Shown here: positions 15,638 through 24,830 of the stretch, piece by piece
Layout of the letters: each line of letters opens with the position of its first letter
How positions within the stretch are numbered: position 1 is the first letter of the stretch
DNA from: Deinococcus cellulosilyticus NBRC 106333 = KACC 11606
Lineage (GTDB): Bacteria > Deinococcota > Deinococci > Deinococcales > Deinococcaceae
DNA length: 64,000 nt
Direction of reading: 5' to 3'
NCBI RefSeq assembly: GCF_007990775.1
Contig: NZ_BJXB01000001.1
Span: 186,001 to 250,000, forward strand
Made by a program: the position numbers and the translations under genes
Notes under the pieces: model-generated
Databases searched by the model: none
Seen by the model: only the letters and a program-made list of their open reading frames with translations
Told to the model about the DNA's origin: nothing

Positions 15638-16216
15638 TCAAATCCCGTATTTCTGCATGAGCTGGTCCAGCACCCCTTTTCGAATGGCACCCTTCGCAAT
15701 CATTGAAAAGAGCGGAAGCAACATGCCCAGCGGTCCTGCGGGAACGGTCCCAGAAAGGTGCACCAGGACCGCCAGATGCTGCAGGTTGATGGGGATGCCC
15801 TGGGCATTGGTCTGACCATCATTTGCCAGTCCATAACCGATCATCAGGGCCTGCTCGAATCCGGTGTGGCCCGGCACCAGTTCCACTTTGAAGGTGCACA
15901 CTTCATCTGTGGTGTTGAAGAAGCGGTGCAGCACTCCAGGAGGAGCCACGGCCTTTTCTCCTGCCCTGAGGGTCAGGATTTCCTTGCCCACCTGCAGGCT
16001 GAGCTGTCCCTGCATGCACTCAAAACGCTCCTCAAAATCCCGGTGGTAATGCAGGCTGTTGCCCCCTCCCACCGCAAGCTCCACAATGACGCGGGTGCTG
16101 CTCTGCCCGGTGCGGTCTGCATGCTGCAGGAAAGTGACAGCATCTTTCTGCACAGCGTTGTAAATGCGGCGGTTTCTGGGTTTCAGGTCTTTAAGGGTTG
16201 TTGCGGTGATGTCCAT
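15638..16216 (-). CDS. Cupin-domain protein
   Basis: A 192-residue soluble protein whose first two thirds is a single cupin barrel: the first motif GGGNSLHYHRDFEERFECMQG has the H-x-H and Glu metal ligands, and the second is PPGVLHRFFNTTDEVCTFKVEL. The C-terminal third is helical and unmatched. Such small cupins often bind a metal and a small organic ligand; the substrate is unknown. The ATG at 16216 has GGAGG five bases upstream and is preferred over longer forms starting to 16279. It is convergent with pdxY. Confidence 0.8.
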   Translation of the reverse strand: MDITATTLKDLKPRNRRIYNAVQKDAVTFLQHADRTGQSSTRVIVELAVGGGNSLHYHRDFEERFECMQGQLSLQVGKEILTLRAGEKAVAPPGVLHRFFNTTDEVCTFKVELVPGHTGFEQALMIGYGLANDGQTNAQGIPINLQHLAVLVHLSGTVPAGPLGMLLPLFSMIAKGAIRKGVLDQLMQKYGI

Positions 16217-16494
16217 GTGTGCCTCCACGGTCAGGGCATGTTCGGGTGCCTGAACTGATCTGGAGTGCAGTGTAAGCAAGGCTGCATGATTGCCTCATGG
16301 TTGGGGTTTGCTTCCCCAATGGCCTTGAAAGGCAGGGGACTCTCAAAGCCATCATCTGAAGTCGCTCTGCCTTTCAGGAGTCTGCAAGAGCAAATACAGT
16401 TAAAAAGCTTTCATGCTTGGAGGCACGGGTTCAGCAATGGTTCAGGTGGCATCATCAGGTCAGAACCTGCACTGCAGGAACGGAATGGAGACCC

Positions 16495-16854
16495 ATGCAA
16501 TCCCTCGTGACCCACCATGTGTATGATGTGCCGCTGGAAATCGCAACCAAATGCTGCCAGCTGGCAGATCTGCACCAGCCTTTCGGGCCACGGTTCCAGA
16601 GCTTCTCCAGGCGCGAACTGCTGCGAGTGGCCGATGAAGTCTTCGGGTGTGTGCCCGACAACCACGAAGATCTGGAAGAAGAGGACTTGCTGGACTGCAT
16701 CACCCGCACGGCAGCAGAAAGACAGTCCCACCAGATGTTCGTGCTGCAGCTTTCCGGGAATGTGGTGCAGGGTTTTGTGCTGCTGGTGCCCGTGACAGCC
16801 CTGCCCGTGTTTCTCTCCATTCTGGAGAGCTCGAAATTGCGTCTTCAACACTAG
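16495..16854 (+). CDS. Hypothetical protein (119 aa)
   Basis: Not recognised. The 119-residue protein is soluble and acidic in its middle (DNHEDLEEEDLLDCITR), ending in a hydrophobic strand-rich part (MFVLQLSGNVVQGFVLLVPVT). Codon use is like the neighbours. GGAG precedes the ATG at 16495 by four bases. It lies between the divergent cupin gene and glnS in its own unit. It might be a small regulator or a binding partner, but no motif proves either. Confidence 0.55.
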   Translation: MQSLVTHHVYDVPLEIATKCCQLADLHQPFGPRFQSFSRRELLRVADEVFGCVPDNHEDLEEEDLLDCITRTAAERQSHQMFVLQLSGNVVQGFVLLVPVTALPVFLSILESSKLRLQH

Positions 16855-16961
16855 GAATCTGTGGATCTCTGGCACCTCAGGCTGTTGATGCTGTTTGAGG
16901 GCGAGCCCTCTGCGCACACAGCCTACGGCATATGGCTTTTTCTTCTCTGGCCCGATGGTGG

Positions 16962-16967
16962 TATCCT
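16962..16967 (+). promoter_or_regulatory. Possible -10 box of glnS
   Basis: TATCCT ends ten bases before the glnS ATG, predicting a leader of only about three bases. No Shine-Dalgarno site is present. Confidence 0.4.
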
Positions 16968-16977
16968 GTAACGCACA

Positions 16978-19296
16978 ATGAGCGACCTCACAGACGCCAG
17001 ACACGTCAGTCCCAATTTCATCACCGAGATCATTGACAGCGACCTCTCTGCAGGGCGCTACAAGAAGGTGGTGACCCGTTTTCCCCCGGAGCCCAACGGT
17101 TACCTGCACATCGGTCACGCCAAGGCCATCTGCCTGAACTTTGGCATCGCCCTCGATTATGAGGGGCAGTGCAACCTGCGTTTCGATGACACCAACCCTG
17201 AGAAGGAGAACTACGAGTTCGTGAACTCCATCCGTCAGGATGTGGAGTGGCTCGGGTTCAAACCTGCTCAGGTGCTTTTCGCCTCGGACTACTTTGAGAA
17301 GTACTACGAGTGCGCCATCCAGCTGATCAAAGATGGGAACGCCTACGTGGATTCCGTCTCTGACGAGGAAATGCGTCAGCTCAGAGGGAATCTGGAGACC
17401 CCAGGAACCCCCAGCCCTTACCGGGACCGCAGTGTGGAGGAGAACCTCGACCTGCTTGCCCGCATGCGTGCAGGCGAGTTCCCCGAAGGTGCCCATGTTC
17501 TGCGTGGGAAAATCGACCTGGGCAGCCCGAACATGAAGCTGCGCGACCCTGTGCTGTACCGCATCCTGCACTCTGCGCACTACCATGTTGGGGAAGGCTG
17601 GCACATCTACCCCCTTTATGACTTTGCCCATCCCCTTGAGGATTTCATTGAGGGGATCAGCCACTCGATCTGCACCCTGGAATTCGAGAACAACCGGGCC
17701 ATTTACGACTGGCTTCTGGACAGCCTGAAAGGCAAATGCGGCTTCCCCGAGAACCCCCGTCCCCACCAGTACGAGAATGCCCGTCTGGTGCTCGACAACA
17801 CCGTGCTCTCCAAGCGCAAACTGATCATCATGGCAGAGCGGCGCTACCTGGACGGCTGGAACAAGCCTTTCGAGGCCCCAGTGATCAGTGGCTGGAGCGA
17901 CCCTCGCATGCCCACCATCTCTGGAATTCGCCGCAGAGGGGTGCGCCCTGAGGCCATCCGCGAGTTCATCCGCCGGGTGGGGGTCTCCAAGACCAATTCC
18001 CGTGTGGACCTGAGCACCCTGGATGCAGCGATTCGAGATGACCTGAACTTCATCTCTCCCCGCGTCATGGCTGTCCTGAAGCCCCTGAAGGTGGTCATCG
18101 ACAACCTGCCTGAAAATCATCTGGAAGAACTCGATGCCCCCTACTGGCCGCATGATGTGCCCAACGAGGGCAGCCGCAAACTGCCCTTCACCCGAGAAAT
18201 TTACATCGATCAGGACGATTTCATGGAGGAGGCCGCCCCCGGATTCCAGCGCCTGACCCTGGGGGGCAAGGCCCGTCTGCGTTACGCCTACAACATCACC
18301 TGTGAGGCCATTGTCAAGGACGATGACGGCAACATCATCGAACTCTTGTGCAGTTACGACCCTGAAAGCAAAGACGGTCCCAGAGGGGTGAAAGGCGTCA
18401 TTCACTGGGTCAGCGCAGAGAAAGCCGTGCCTGCAGAATTCCGTGCCTATGACCGTCTGTTCACCGTGGCCAACCCTGATGCTGAAGAGGGAGATTTCAC
18501 CGATTACCTGAACCCCGATTCCCTGAAGGTCTTCAAGGGCTTTGTGGAACCCAGTGTTCTGCAGGACAGCAAAGACACCCGCTACCAGTTCGAGCGTGTG
18601 GGGTATTACTGGCAGGACCCCGAGGACAGCACTGCTGAAGGGCTGGTCTTCAACCGCATTGTGACGCTGAAGGACTCTTTTGCGGAGAAAAAAGCCGAGG
18701 GCAAGGGGCAAAAGGCAGAAGGCAGAAAGCAGAAGGCAGAAAGCAAGCCTCAGGTGAAAAACGAAGTGGTCCTGACCGCTGAAGAGCAAACCCAGGTGGA
18801 TGCCTTCAAAGCAAAAGGCCTGAATGACTCTGAGGCCCTGACCCTGACCCGTGACGGGAAGCTGAGGGCTTATCTGGCCGATGCTGGAGACCAGATGTCT
18901 GTGCTGGCAAGCTGGGTGATCACCGACCTGTCTGGGGCCATCCGCGAGGGCCGCAACTCGGTGACGCTGGATCAGCTTTCAAATCTGGTCAGCAAAATCC
19001 AGAGCGGCGAAATCAGCAACCGCATTGCCAAAGATGTGCTTGCAGAAGCCCTCGAATCAGGCAAAGACCCCAGTGCCATTGTTGAGGAAAAAGGCCTGAA
19101 GCAGGTCAGCGACACCGGCGCACTGGAAGCTGTGATCCGTCAGGTGATGGACCAGAACCCCGACAAGGTGGCTGCCTACCGTGGGGGCAAAACCGGCCTG
19201 ATGGGCTTCTTTGTCGGTCAGGTCATGCGGGAAACCAGAGGGCAGGGCAACCCACAACTGGTGAATGAACTGGTCGGGAAGTTGTTGCAAGGGTAA
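16978..19296 (+). CDS. glnS: Glutaminyl-tRNA synthetase with C-terminal YqeY domain
   Basis: Charges tRNA-Gln with glutamine. A 772-residue class I synthetase: HIGH at residues 44-47 and the KMSKS equivalent VLSKRKL at 276-282. The anticodon-binding barrels end near residue 570, and residues 600-772 form a GatB/YqeY-type domain (RDGKLRAYLADAGDQMSVLAS, GEISNRIAKDVLAEAL, PDKVAAYRGGKTGLMGFFVGQ). This fusion is known from Deinococcus radiodurans and is a strong taxon marker. The linker between the two halves (about 571-597) contains an in-frame array of the heptamer AAGGCAG, also present outside genes, giving a Lys/Ala/Glu/Gln-rich insert. The long open frame on the opposite strand is a codon-bias shadow. 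Confidence 0.96.
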   Translation: MSDLTDARHVSPNFITEIIDSDLSAGRYKKVVTRFPPEPNGYLHIGHAKAICLNFGIALDYEGQCNLRFDDTNPEKENYEFVNSIRQDVEWLGFKPAQVLFASDYFEKYYECAIQLIKDGNAYVDSVSDEEMRQLRGNLETPGTPSPYRDRSVEENLDLLARMRAGEFPEGAHVLRGKIDLGSPNMKLRDPVLYRILHSAHYHVGEGWHIYPLYDFAHPLEDFIEGISHSICTLEFENNRAIYDWLLDSLKGKCGFPENPRPHQYENARLVLDNTVLSKRKLIIMAERRYLDGWNKPFEAPVISGWSDPRMPTISGIRRRGVRPEAIREFIRRVGVSKTNSRVDLSTLDAAIRDDLNFISPRVMAVLKPLKVVIDNLPENHLEELDAPYWPHDVPNEGSRKLPFTREIYIDQDDFMEEAAPGFQRLTLGGKARLRYAYNITCEAIVKDDDGNIIELLCSYDPESKDGPRGVKGVIHWVSAEKAVPAEFRAYDRLFTVANPDAEEGDFTDYLNPDSLKVFKGFVEPSVLQDSKDTRYQFERVGYYWQDPEDSTAEGLVFNRIVTLKDSFAEKKAEGKGQKAEGRKQKAESKPQVKNEVVLTAEEQTQVDAFKAKGLNDSEALTLTRDGKLRAYLADAGDQMSVLASWVITDLSGAIREGRNSVTLDQLSNLVSKIQSGEISNRIAKDVLAEALESGKDPSAIVEEKGLKQVSDTGALEAVIRQVMDQNPDKVAAYRGGKTGLMGFFVGQVMRETRGQGNPQLVNELVGKLLQG
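18712..18746. repeat. Heptanucleotide repeat inside the glnS linker
   Basis: Five consecutive AAGGCAG-type heptamers (three exact, two with one or two changes), lying in frame and encoding the Lys/Ala/Glu/Gln-rich linker between the synthetase core and the YqeY domain. The reverse complement of the unit forms the intergenic array at 13794-13821. Confidence 0.75.
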
Positions 19297-19440
19297 AATC
19301 CCCCTGTTCCTCGCGCTGCTCGGAACTGTCCCCCTTGACAAAGGGGGATTTTTTGTTGTCTGGGAGCACTGAGGCTTAAATCCCCCTGCTTCTCGCGCTG
19401 CTCGGAACTGTCCCCTTGTTAAGGGGGATTGCAGGTCGTC
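19297..19440. repeat. Two tandem copies of an ~80-bp repeat
   Basis: Both copies begin AAATCCCCCTG, share CTCGCGCTGCTCGGAACTGTC and end in an AGGGGGATT arm that can pair with the start. The first copy also provides a glnS terminator. A diverged inverted copy lies at 34853-34906. Confidence 0.65.
19330..19354 (+). terminator. Intrinsic terminator of glnS within the repeat
   Basis: CCCCCTT (19330-19336) pairs with AAGGGGG (19341-19347), then ATTTTTTG. Confidence 0.75.
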
Positions 19441-19654
19441 TGGGATGGCCTCCAGGTGAGTATCCCAACAACCCCCCAACGCTGACGGGGGGACCGCAGA
19501 GCGTCAGCGATGCGCGGGGGGATCTTGCCCACCACCCCCCCGCCCCTTCTGAACAACTGTTCACACCCATTGACGCACTGCTCAACAGGGGGTACTTTCA
19601 GAGGAAGTGCAGTTTTGAATTCAGATGTGGACCTGTTTCAGGTGAAGGAGCCCC
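19441..19654. other. Rest of the glnS-glpK gap
   Basis: Holds a G/C-run element (CCCCCCAACGCTGACGGGGGG and a following GAGCGTCAGCGATGCGCGGGG) that can fold on itself and looks like another dispersed repeat, then the glpK ribosome site. The whole gap 19297-19654 has no gene. Confidence 0.5.
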
Positions 19655-21148
19655 ATGACCTACATTCTTGCTCTTGATCAGGGCACCACGTCCTGCCGCG
19701 CCATTGTGTTTGACCATGAAGGCTCGGTGCGAGGGGTGGCCCAGAAGGAATTCCAGCAGATTTTTCCCCGCCCAGGGTGGGTGGAGCATGATGCCCTGGA
19801 CATCTACAGCACGCAGGTGGGGGTGACCAGTGAGGTGCTGGCCCACCTGGGCATTTCTGCCCGGGATGTTTCTGCCATTGGCATCACCAACCAGCGGGAA
19901 ACCACAGTGGTGTGGGACCGGGAGACCGGTCAGCCGATCATGAATGCCATTGTGTGGCAGGACCGCCGGACTGCGGGGCGTTGCGATGAACTGCGCCGGC
20001 AGAACCAGGCGGAGGTCTTTCAGCAGAAAACAGGTCTGGTGCTGGACGCCTATTTTTCAGGCACCAAGCTGGAATGGATTCTGGACCACGTGGAGGGGGC
20101 CAGGGAACGTGCAGGGCGTGGAGAGTTGGCCTTTGGCACCATCGACACCTGGCTGGTCTGGAAGCTGACCGGAGGGAAAGTGCATGTCACGGACCCCAGC
20201 AATGCTTCCAGAACACTGCTGTACAACATTCACACAGGCGACTGGGACGATGAACTGCTGGAGATCCTGAGCATTCCCCGCAGTGTGCTGCCTGAAGTCC
20301 GGTCCAGCAGTGAGGTGTATGGGCAGACCCTCCCCCATCTGTTCGGAGGCGAGATCCCCATTGCAGGGATTGCCGGGGACCAGCAGGCCGCCACCTTCGG
20401 ACAGGCCTGTCATGAAGTCGGAATGGCGAAAAACACTTACGGAACGGGCTGCTTCATGCTGCTGAATACGGGAACAGAAGCCATTCCCAGCCAGAACAAC
20501 CTGCTGACCACAGTGGCCTGGAAGAGGGATGAACAGCTGACCTATGCTTTGGAGGGCAGTGTCTTCATGGCAGGTGCGACGGTGCAATGGCTGAGAGATG
20601 GTCTCGGCATCATCCGGGACAGCAGTGAGGTGGAAGCCCTGGCAGCAACGGTGGACACCACAGACGGCGTGTACCTGGTGCCTGCTTTTGTGGGTCTGGG
20701 TGCCCCCTACTGGGACCCTTATGCCAGAGGAAGCCTGCTGGGCATGACCCGTGGAACCACCCGTGCCCACATTGCCCGTGCCGCCCTGGAATCCATCTGT
20801 TTCCAGACGGCAGACGTGCTGCACGCCATGCAGGAGGACTCCGGGATTGAACTGAAAGAACTGCGGGTGGATGGAGGGGCCTCACGCAACAACCTGATGA
20901 TGCAGTTCCAGGCCGACATTCTGGGTGTGCCCGTGGTGCGCCCAAAAGTCACCGAAACCACCGCACTCGGTGCAGCTTATCTGGCAGGGCTGGCGGTGGG
21001 GTACTGGTCCGGGACATCAGACATCAGCAAACAGTGGCAGGTGGATGAGCGCTTTGAACCGTCCATGCAAAAAGAAACCCGCGAGAAACTTCTCGCAGGC
21101 TGGAAGAAGGCTGTGGATCGGGCCAGAAACTGGGAAGAGCACGAATAA
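19655..21148 (+). CDS. glpK: Glycerol kinase
   Basis: Phosphorylates glycerol to glycerol 3-phosphate with ATP. The 497 residues match the family length. Landmarks: [15 protein letters not shown] at the N-terminus, [43 protein letters not shown] and [19 protein letters not shown]. The second half is the FGGY C-terminal ATPase lobe. A good ribosome site (GAAGGAG) precedes the ATG. No glpF or glpD lies beside it; the DhaM-like protein 33 kb away is the only other possible glycerol/dihydroxyacetone link in the window. Confidence 0.96.
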   Translation: MTYILALDQGTTSCRAIVFDHEGSVRGVAQKEFQQIFPRPGWVEHDALDIYSTQVGVTSEVLAHLGISARDVSAIGITNQRETTVVWDRETGQPIMNAIVWQDRRTAGRCDELRRQNQAEVFQQKTGLVLDAYFSGTKLEWILDHVEGARERAGRGELAFGTIDTWLVWKLTGGKVHVTDPSNASRTLLYNIHTGDWDDELLEILSIPRSVLPEVRSSSEVYGQTLPHLFGGEIPIAGIAGDQQAATFGQACHEVGMAKNTYGTGCFMLLNTGTEAIPSQNNLLTTVAWKRDEQLTYALEGSVFMAGATVQWLRDGLGIIRDSSEVEALAATVDTTDGVYLVPAFVGLGAPYWDPYARGSLLGMTRGTTRAHIARAALESICFQTADVLHAMQEDSGIELKELRVDGGASRNNLMMQFQADILGVPVVRPKVTETTALGAAYLAGLAVGYWSGTSDISKQWQVDERFEPSMQKETREKLLAGWKKAVDRARNWEEHE

Positions 21149-21262
21149 AACCTGTTCTACTGGACCCGAAATGGAAATCAGAAGCTCAGGGAAAGCATGC
21201 CCGTTGGAAAAGGAACAACAGCAACAAAAAGGGTCAAATGTGTAGGCTCTGCAGGGACCCGA

Positions 21263-22237
21263 TCAAACCCTCTTCCGGCTCAGTCTGCTCTGCAAAATGA
21301 CCACCAGCAGCAGAAACAAACCCCGGATCACGCTCTGCCAGTAGACCGACAGGTTGATGAACCCCTTGCCGTTTTCGAAATTGAGCACATTGAAGATCAT
21401 GCCGAGCAGCAGCACGCCCACCAGGGTGCCCCACACGGTTCCGACGCCTCCGGTGAGGAGCGTCCCTCCCACCACCACAGCAGCGATGGCCGAGAGTTCC
21501 CAGCCCACCCCCTCGGTGGGTTGACCGGCCCCAAACTGGGAGGCCAGAATCACCCCGGCAAGCCCGGAGAGGGAACCAGAGAGCACATAAACCCAGAATT
21601 TGGTGCTGTCCACCGGAAGGCCCATCAGCCTTGCCGCTTCCTCGTTGTCTCCCACAGAAAGGGCGTAACGTCCAAAGCGGCTCTGGGTGAGGGCCAGCCC
21701 TCCCATCACAAAGGCCAGCAGCATGATGCAGGCAGGAATGGGAAATCCAAGGAAATCTCCCTGCCCAATCTGGATGAAGCTTCCGGCGACCTCCACACTG
21801 ATCGACTGGTTGTTGGAAATCAGCAAGGCCAGGCCCCTTGCCCCGAGCAGGGTGGCAAGCGTGACAATGAAAGGTGCAATCTGCAGACGGGTGATCACCG
21901 CTCCATTGATGCACCCGATCAGGGCACCCACCAGCACGGGAACCAGCAGCCCCAGGAAAGCACCTTCAGGGCTCAGTTTTGCAGCCACCACACTGCACAG
22001 CGCAATCACACTTCCCACCGAGAGGTCAATCCCTCCGGTGATGATCACGAAGGTCATGCCCAGGGCAATCAGGCCAAACATGCTGTTGTACCTCAGGACA
22101 CTTTCGATGTTGTACTCGCTGATGAAACCCTCATACCGGAACCCACCGAACACCATCAGCAGAACCAGGGCAATGAGCACGCCCTGTCTGCTGATGGCCA
22201 TCAGGGGTTTGATGGAGGGTCTGCTTGCTGTGGTCAT
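21263..22237 (-). CDS. Sugar ABC permease, YjfF-like
   Basis: A 324-residue inner-membrane permease of the ribose/galactofuranose family, with eight or more hydrophobic helices and the family motif GMTFVIITGGIDLSVGSVIAL. IGCINGAVITRLQIAPFIVTL and the coupling segment SVGDNEEAARLMGLPVDSTKFWVY face the ATPase. It is the last gene of a four-gene operon in the same order as E. coli ytfQ-ytfR-ytfT-yjfF. The ATG at 22237 is one base after the previous stop and has AGGAGGG upstream. Sugar specificity is inferred from the binding protein. Confidence 0.85.
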   Translation of the reverse strand: MTTASRPSIKPLMAISRQGVLIALVLLMVFGGFRYEGFISEYNIESVLRYNSMFGLIALGMTFVIITGGIDLSVGSVIALCSVVAAKLSPEGAFLGLLVPVLVGALIGCINGAVITRLQIAPFIVTLATLLGARGLALLISNNQSISVEVAGSFIQIGQGDFLGFPIPACIMLLAFVMGGLALTQSRFGRYALSVGDNEEAARLMGLPVDSTKFWVYVLSGSLSGLAGVILASQFGAGQPTEGVGWELSAIAAVVVGGTLLTGGVGTVWGTLVGVLLLGMIFNVLNFENGKGFINLSVYWQSVIRGLFLLLVVILQSRLSRKRV

Positions 22238-22238
22238 G

Positions 22239-23237
22239 TCATGCCCTCCTGCTGCGTTGCAGGGCCACAGCACCCACGATGATGCCCGCTTTGACGATCA
22301 GGGCCACCGAATCGGGCACCCCTTTGGCGAGCAGGGTGTACCGGATGAGCTGGATGATGAGTGCCCCGATCAGGGTCCCGACAATGGTGGCTTTTCCACC
22401 TTCCAGCAGCGTGCCCCCCACCGCTACGGCTGCAATGGCATCAAGTTCCATGTTCTGTCCCACCTGGTTGGCGTCACTGGCCGAATTGATGGCGATGGTG
22501 ATGAGACCAGCAATGCCTGCCAGCAGCCCACTGATGGCATAAACGGCATACTTGATGCCCTGAATGGGTACCCCGCTCAATCTGGCCGCTTTCTCGTTGC
22601 CACCCACCGAGAGGATGTGCCTTCCGAGCACCGTTTTGCGCAGCATCCAGGCCGCAAGCACCACAATCAGGACCATCAGGATCACCTGAAAGGGAATCCC
22701 GAAAGGTTTGCCCATCCCGATGTACTGAAAGGCCGGATTGGTGAAGGTCTGCAGGTTGCCCCCTGTGAGCACCTGGGCAATGCCGCGGCCTGCGATAAAC
22801 AGAACCAGCGTGGCAATGATCGGCTGAAGCTGAAACTTGCTGACCAGCAAACCGTTGAACAGGCCGAGCAGGGTCACTGCAAGCACAGGCAGCACAAAAG
22901 CCAGGGCGATCCCGTAAGGGCTGTCCTTCAGTCCTTCTGACATGAAAATCATTGGTGCAAGGGCACCCGCAATCGCCATCAGGGACCCCACTGAGAGGTC
23001 AATGCCTCCGGTGGCAATCACCAGGGTCATCCCCACCCCCACAATCACAATGGTCGCCACCTGCGTCAAGTTGATGTTCAGGGTCTGCATCGACAGAAAG
23101 TGCGGGGTAAAGATTGCATTGAACACGAACAGCACCAGCAGGGTGATGATGCCACTATACTGCTGCAAGAAGGTTTGCCAGCTGAACTTCCGCTCCGGTC
23201 CGTTGTTCTTGGGTTTCATGGTGTTACTGCCCAGCAT
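22239..23237 (-). CDS. Sugar ABC permease, YtfT-like
   Basis: A 332-residue permease paralogous to its downstream neighbour: LVIATGGIDLSVGSLMAIAG, FNGLLVSKFQLQPIIATLVLF, and the coupling segment SVGGNEKAARLSGVPIQGIKY. Two different permeases with one ATPase is the hallmark of the YtfQRT-YjfF type and not of RbsABC, which has one permease. I chose the ATG at 23237 (AAGGGG seven bases upstream, 14-bp overlap with the ATPase gene); an ATG at 23219 is an alternative without ribosome site. Confidence 0.85.
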   Translation of the reverse strand: MLGSNTMKPKNNGPERKFSWQTFLQQYSGIITLLVLFVFNAIFTPHFLSMQTLNINLTQVATIVIVGVGMTLVIATGGIDLSVGSLMAIAGALAPMIFMSEGLKDSPYGIALAFVLPVLAVTLLGLFNGLLVSKFQLQPIIATLVLFIAGRGIAQVLTGGNLQTFTNPAFQYIGMGKPFGIPFQVILMVLIVVLAAWMLRKTVLGRHILSVGGNEKAARLSGVPIQGIKYAVYAISGLLAGIAGLITIAINSASDANQVGQNMELDAIAAVAVGGTLLEGGKATIVGTLIGALIIQLIRYTLLAKGVPDSVALIVKAGIIVGAVALQRSRRA

Positions 23238-24765
23238 GCTGTGCCCCTTCTGCTCCGGCCATGGCATGCATGATGTGTTTCTCGCTGAGGTCTTCTCCGT
23301 GCAGCTCAGCCACGGTTTCCCCATCCCGGAGGACCACCACCCGGTGGCAGCCCTCGGTGAGTTCTTCGAGTTCTGAAGAGATCATCAGGACCCCCAGACC
23401 GTCTTCAGCCAGATCGCTGATCAGCTGCTGGATTTCTGCTTTGGCCCCCACATCAATGCCACGGGTGGGTTCGTCCAGAATCAGCAGATCCGGGTTCATG
23501 CACAGCCAGCGGGCCAGCAGCACTTTCTGCTGGTTCCCTCCGGAGAGTTCCCGGATGGGTTGCTCTGGAGAGGAGCATTTGATCCCCAGCCGGGAGATGA
23601 ATTTGTCCACAATCTTCTGCTGCGCTTTGCTGTCGATGATTCCAGCTTTCGCAATGCGGGGAAGCAAAGCCAGGGTGAGGTTTTCCCTCACCGAGAGGTG
23701 CGGGATGATGCCTTCCTGCTTGCGGTCTTCACTGCAAAATCCCATCCCCAGACGAATGGCTCCCTGCGGGGAGCGCACTTTTGAAGGCTGGTTCTTCCAG
23801 CGGATGGTCCCCTGGTCTGCTGGATCTGCCCCAAACAGCACGCGGGCGGTCTCTGTGCGACCCGAGCCCAGCAGTCCGGCCACACCCAGAATCTCACCCT
23901 TTCGAACACTGAGGTGCACATTCTGCAGTCTGGGCGCGCGTTTCAGCTGCTCCACGGTCAGGATTTCTTCTTTGACGGTGCTTTTCAAGGTCACAAAGCC
24001 CGTGCGTCCCTGGCGTTCCATCTCATCAATTTCACGCCCGAGCATTTTGGCGACCAGTTCAAACTTGCCAATGTCCTGGATGGGTCCGGTGTGGACAGTG
24101 CGGCCATCTCGCATCACGGTGATCCGGTCCGAGATGGCATACAGCTCATCCAGATAATGGGACACAAAAATCACGGCGACATTTTCACTTTTCAGTTTGC
24201 GGATCACCGAAAACAGGGTTTCCACTTCGGATTCGTCCAGCGAACTGGTCGGTTCATCCATCACCACCAGTTTTGCTTTCTGGGAGATTGCTCTGGCAAT
24301 CGCCACCATCTGCTGCGTCGCGATGCTGTACTCGCCGAGGTCGCGCCTGACATCCAGAGCAAGACCCATGCTTTGCAGGACCTCTTCGGCCTGTCGGTGC
24401 ATTTCTTTCCAGTCAATCAGACCAAAGCGTCTGGGTTCACGTCCCAGCAGGATGTTTTCGCTGACACTGCGTTTCAGAACAAGGTTCACTTCCTGGTAGA
24501 TGGTGGCAATGCCACCGTTCTGGGCTTCCAGAGGGGTCCTGAAGTGCACCTCTCTGCCATCAAAATGAATGCTTCCGGAGTCCTTGCGGTAGGCTCCGGT
24601 GAGAATTTTGAGGAGGGTCGATTTGCCTGCACCGTTCTGCCCGATCAGGGCGTGCACCTCTCCGGCCTGGACCACCAGTGAGGCGTCTTTCAGGGCCAGG
24701 GTGCCGGAAAAAGCTTTGAAAATGCCTTGCATGGTGAGCAGGGGTTCTGACTGGGATGGGGTCAT
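23224..24765 (-). CDS. Sugar ABC ATPase, YtfR/RbsA-like, two nucleotide domains
   Basis: A 513-residue double ATPase of the carbohydrate uptake type 2 family. The first cassette has GQNGAGKSTLLKIL and an unusual signature region EYSIATQQMVAIARAI. The second has a degenerate Walker A (VAGLLGSGRTETARVLFG) and LSGGNQQKVLLARWL with LLILDEPTRGIDVGAKAEI. Asymmetric sites of this kind are normal in RbsA-like proteins. The ATG has AAAGGAG upstream. A strong stem-loop separates it from the binding-protein gene, which probably lets more binding protein than ATPase be made. Confidence 0.93.
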   Translation of the reverse strand: MTPSQSEPLLTMQGIFKAFSGTLALKDASLVVQAGEVHALIGQNGAGKSTLLKILTGAYRKDSGSIHFDGREVHFRTPLEAQNGGIATIYQEVNLVLKRSVSENILLGREPRRFGLIDWKEMHRQAEEVLQSMGLALDVRRDLGEYSIATQQMVAIARAISQKAKLVVMDEPTSSLDESEVETLFSVIRKLKSENVAVIFVSHYLDELYAISDRITVMRDGRTVHTGPIQDIGKFELVAKMLGREIDEMERQGRTGFVTLKSTVKEEILTVEQLKRAPRLQNVHLSVRKGEILGVAGLLGSGRTETARVLFGADPADQGTIRWKNQPSKVRSPQGAIRLGMGFCSEDRKQEGIIPHLSVRENLTLALLPRIAKAGIIDSKAQQKIVDKFISRLGIKCSSPEQPIRELSGGNQQKVLLARWLCMNPDLLILDEPTRGIDVGAKAEIQQLISDLAEDGLGVLMISSELEELTEGCHRVVVLRDGETVAELHGEDLSEKHIMHAMAGAEGAQHAGQ

Positions 24766-24779
24766 GGTTCTCCTTTGGT

Positions 24780-24815
24780 CAACCCATCTGGCCTTTAAAA
24801 AGGCCAGATGGGTTG
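24780..24815 (-). other. Intra-operon hairpin between binding-protein and ATPase genes
   Basis: CAACCCATCTGGCCTT (24780-24795), loop TAAA, then the perfect complement AAGGCCAGATGGGTTG (24800-24815). There is no T-tract, so it is best read as an mRNA-stabilising structure at the 3' end of the binding-protein message or a partial attenuator. Confidence 0.75.
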
Positions 24816-24830
24816 AGGAGGGAAGAGGAA

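Noticed and set aside
16411..18789. Very long open frame (792 codons) on the minus strand opposite glnS
   Set aside because: It lies antisense to a certain gene, has His/Gln/Val-rich shadow composition, no family motif and no ribosome site. Codon bias of a GC-rich gene explains it.
19297..19530. Possible CRISPR array after glnS
   Set aside because: Only two full copies, each palindromic and contiguous, with no unique spacers of equal length and no cas genes.
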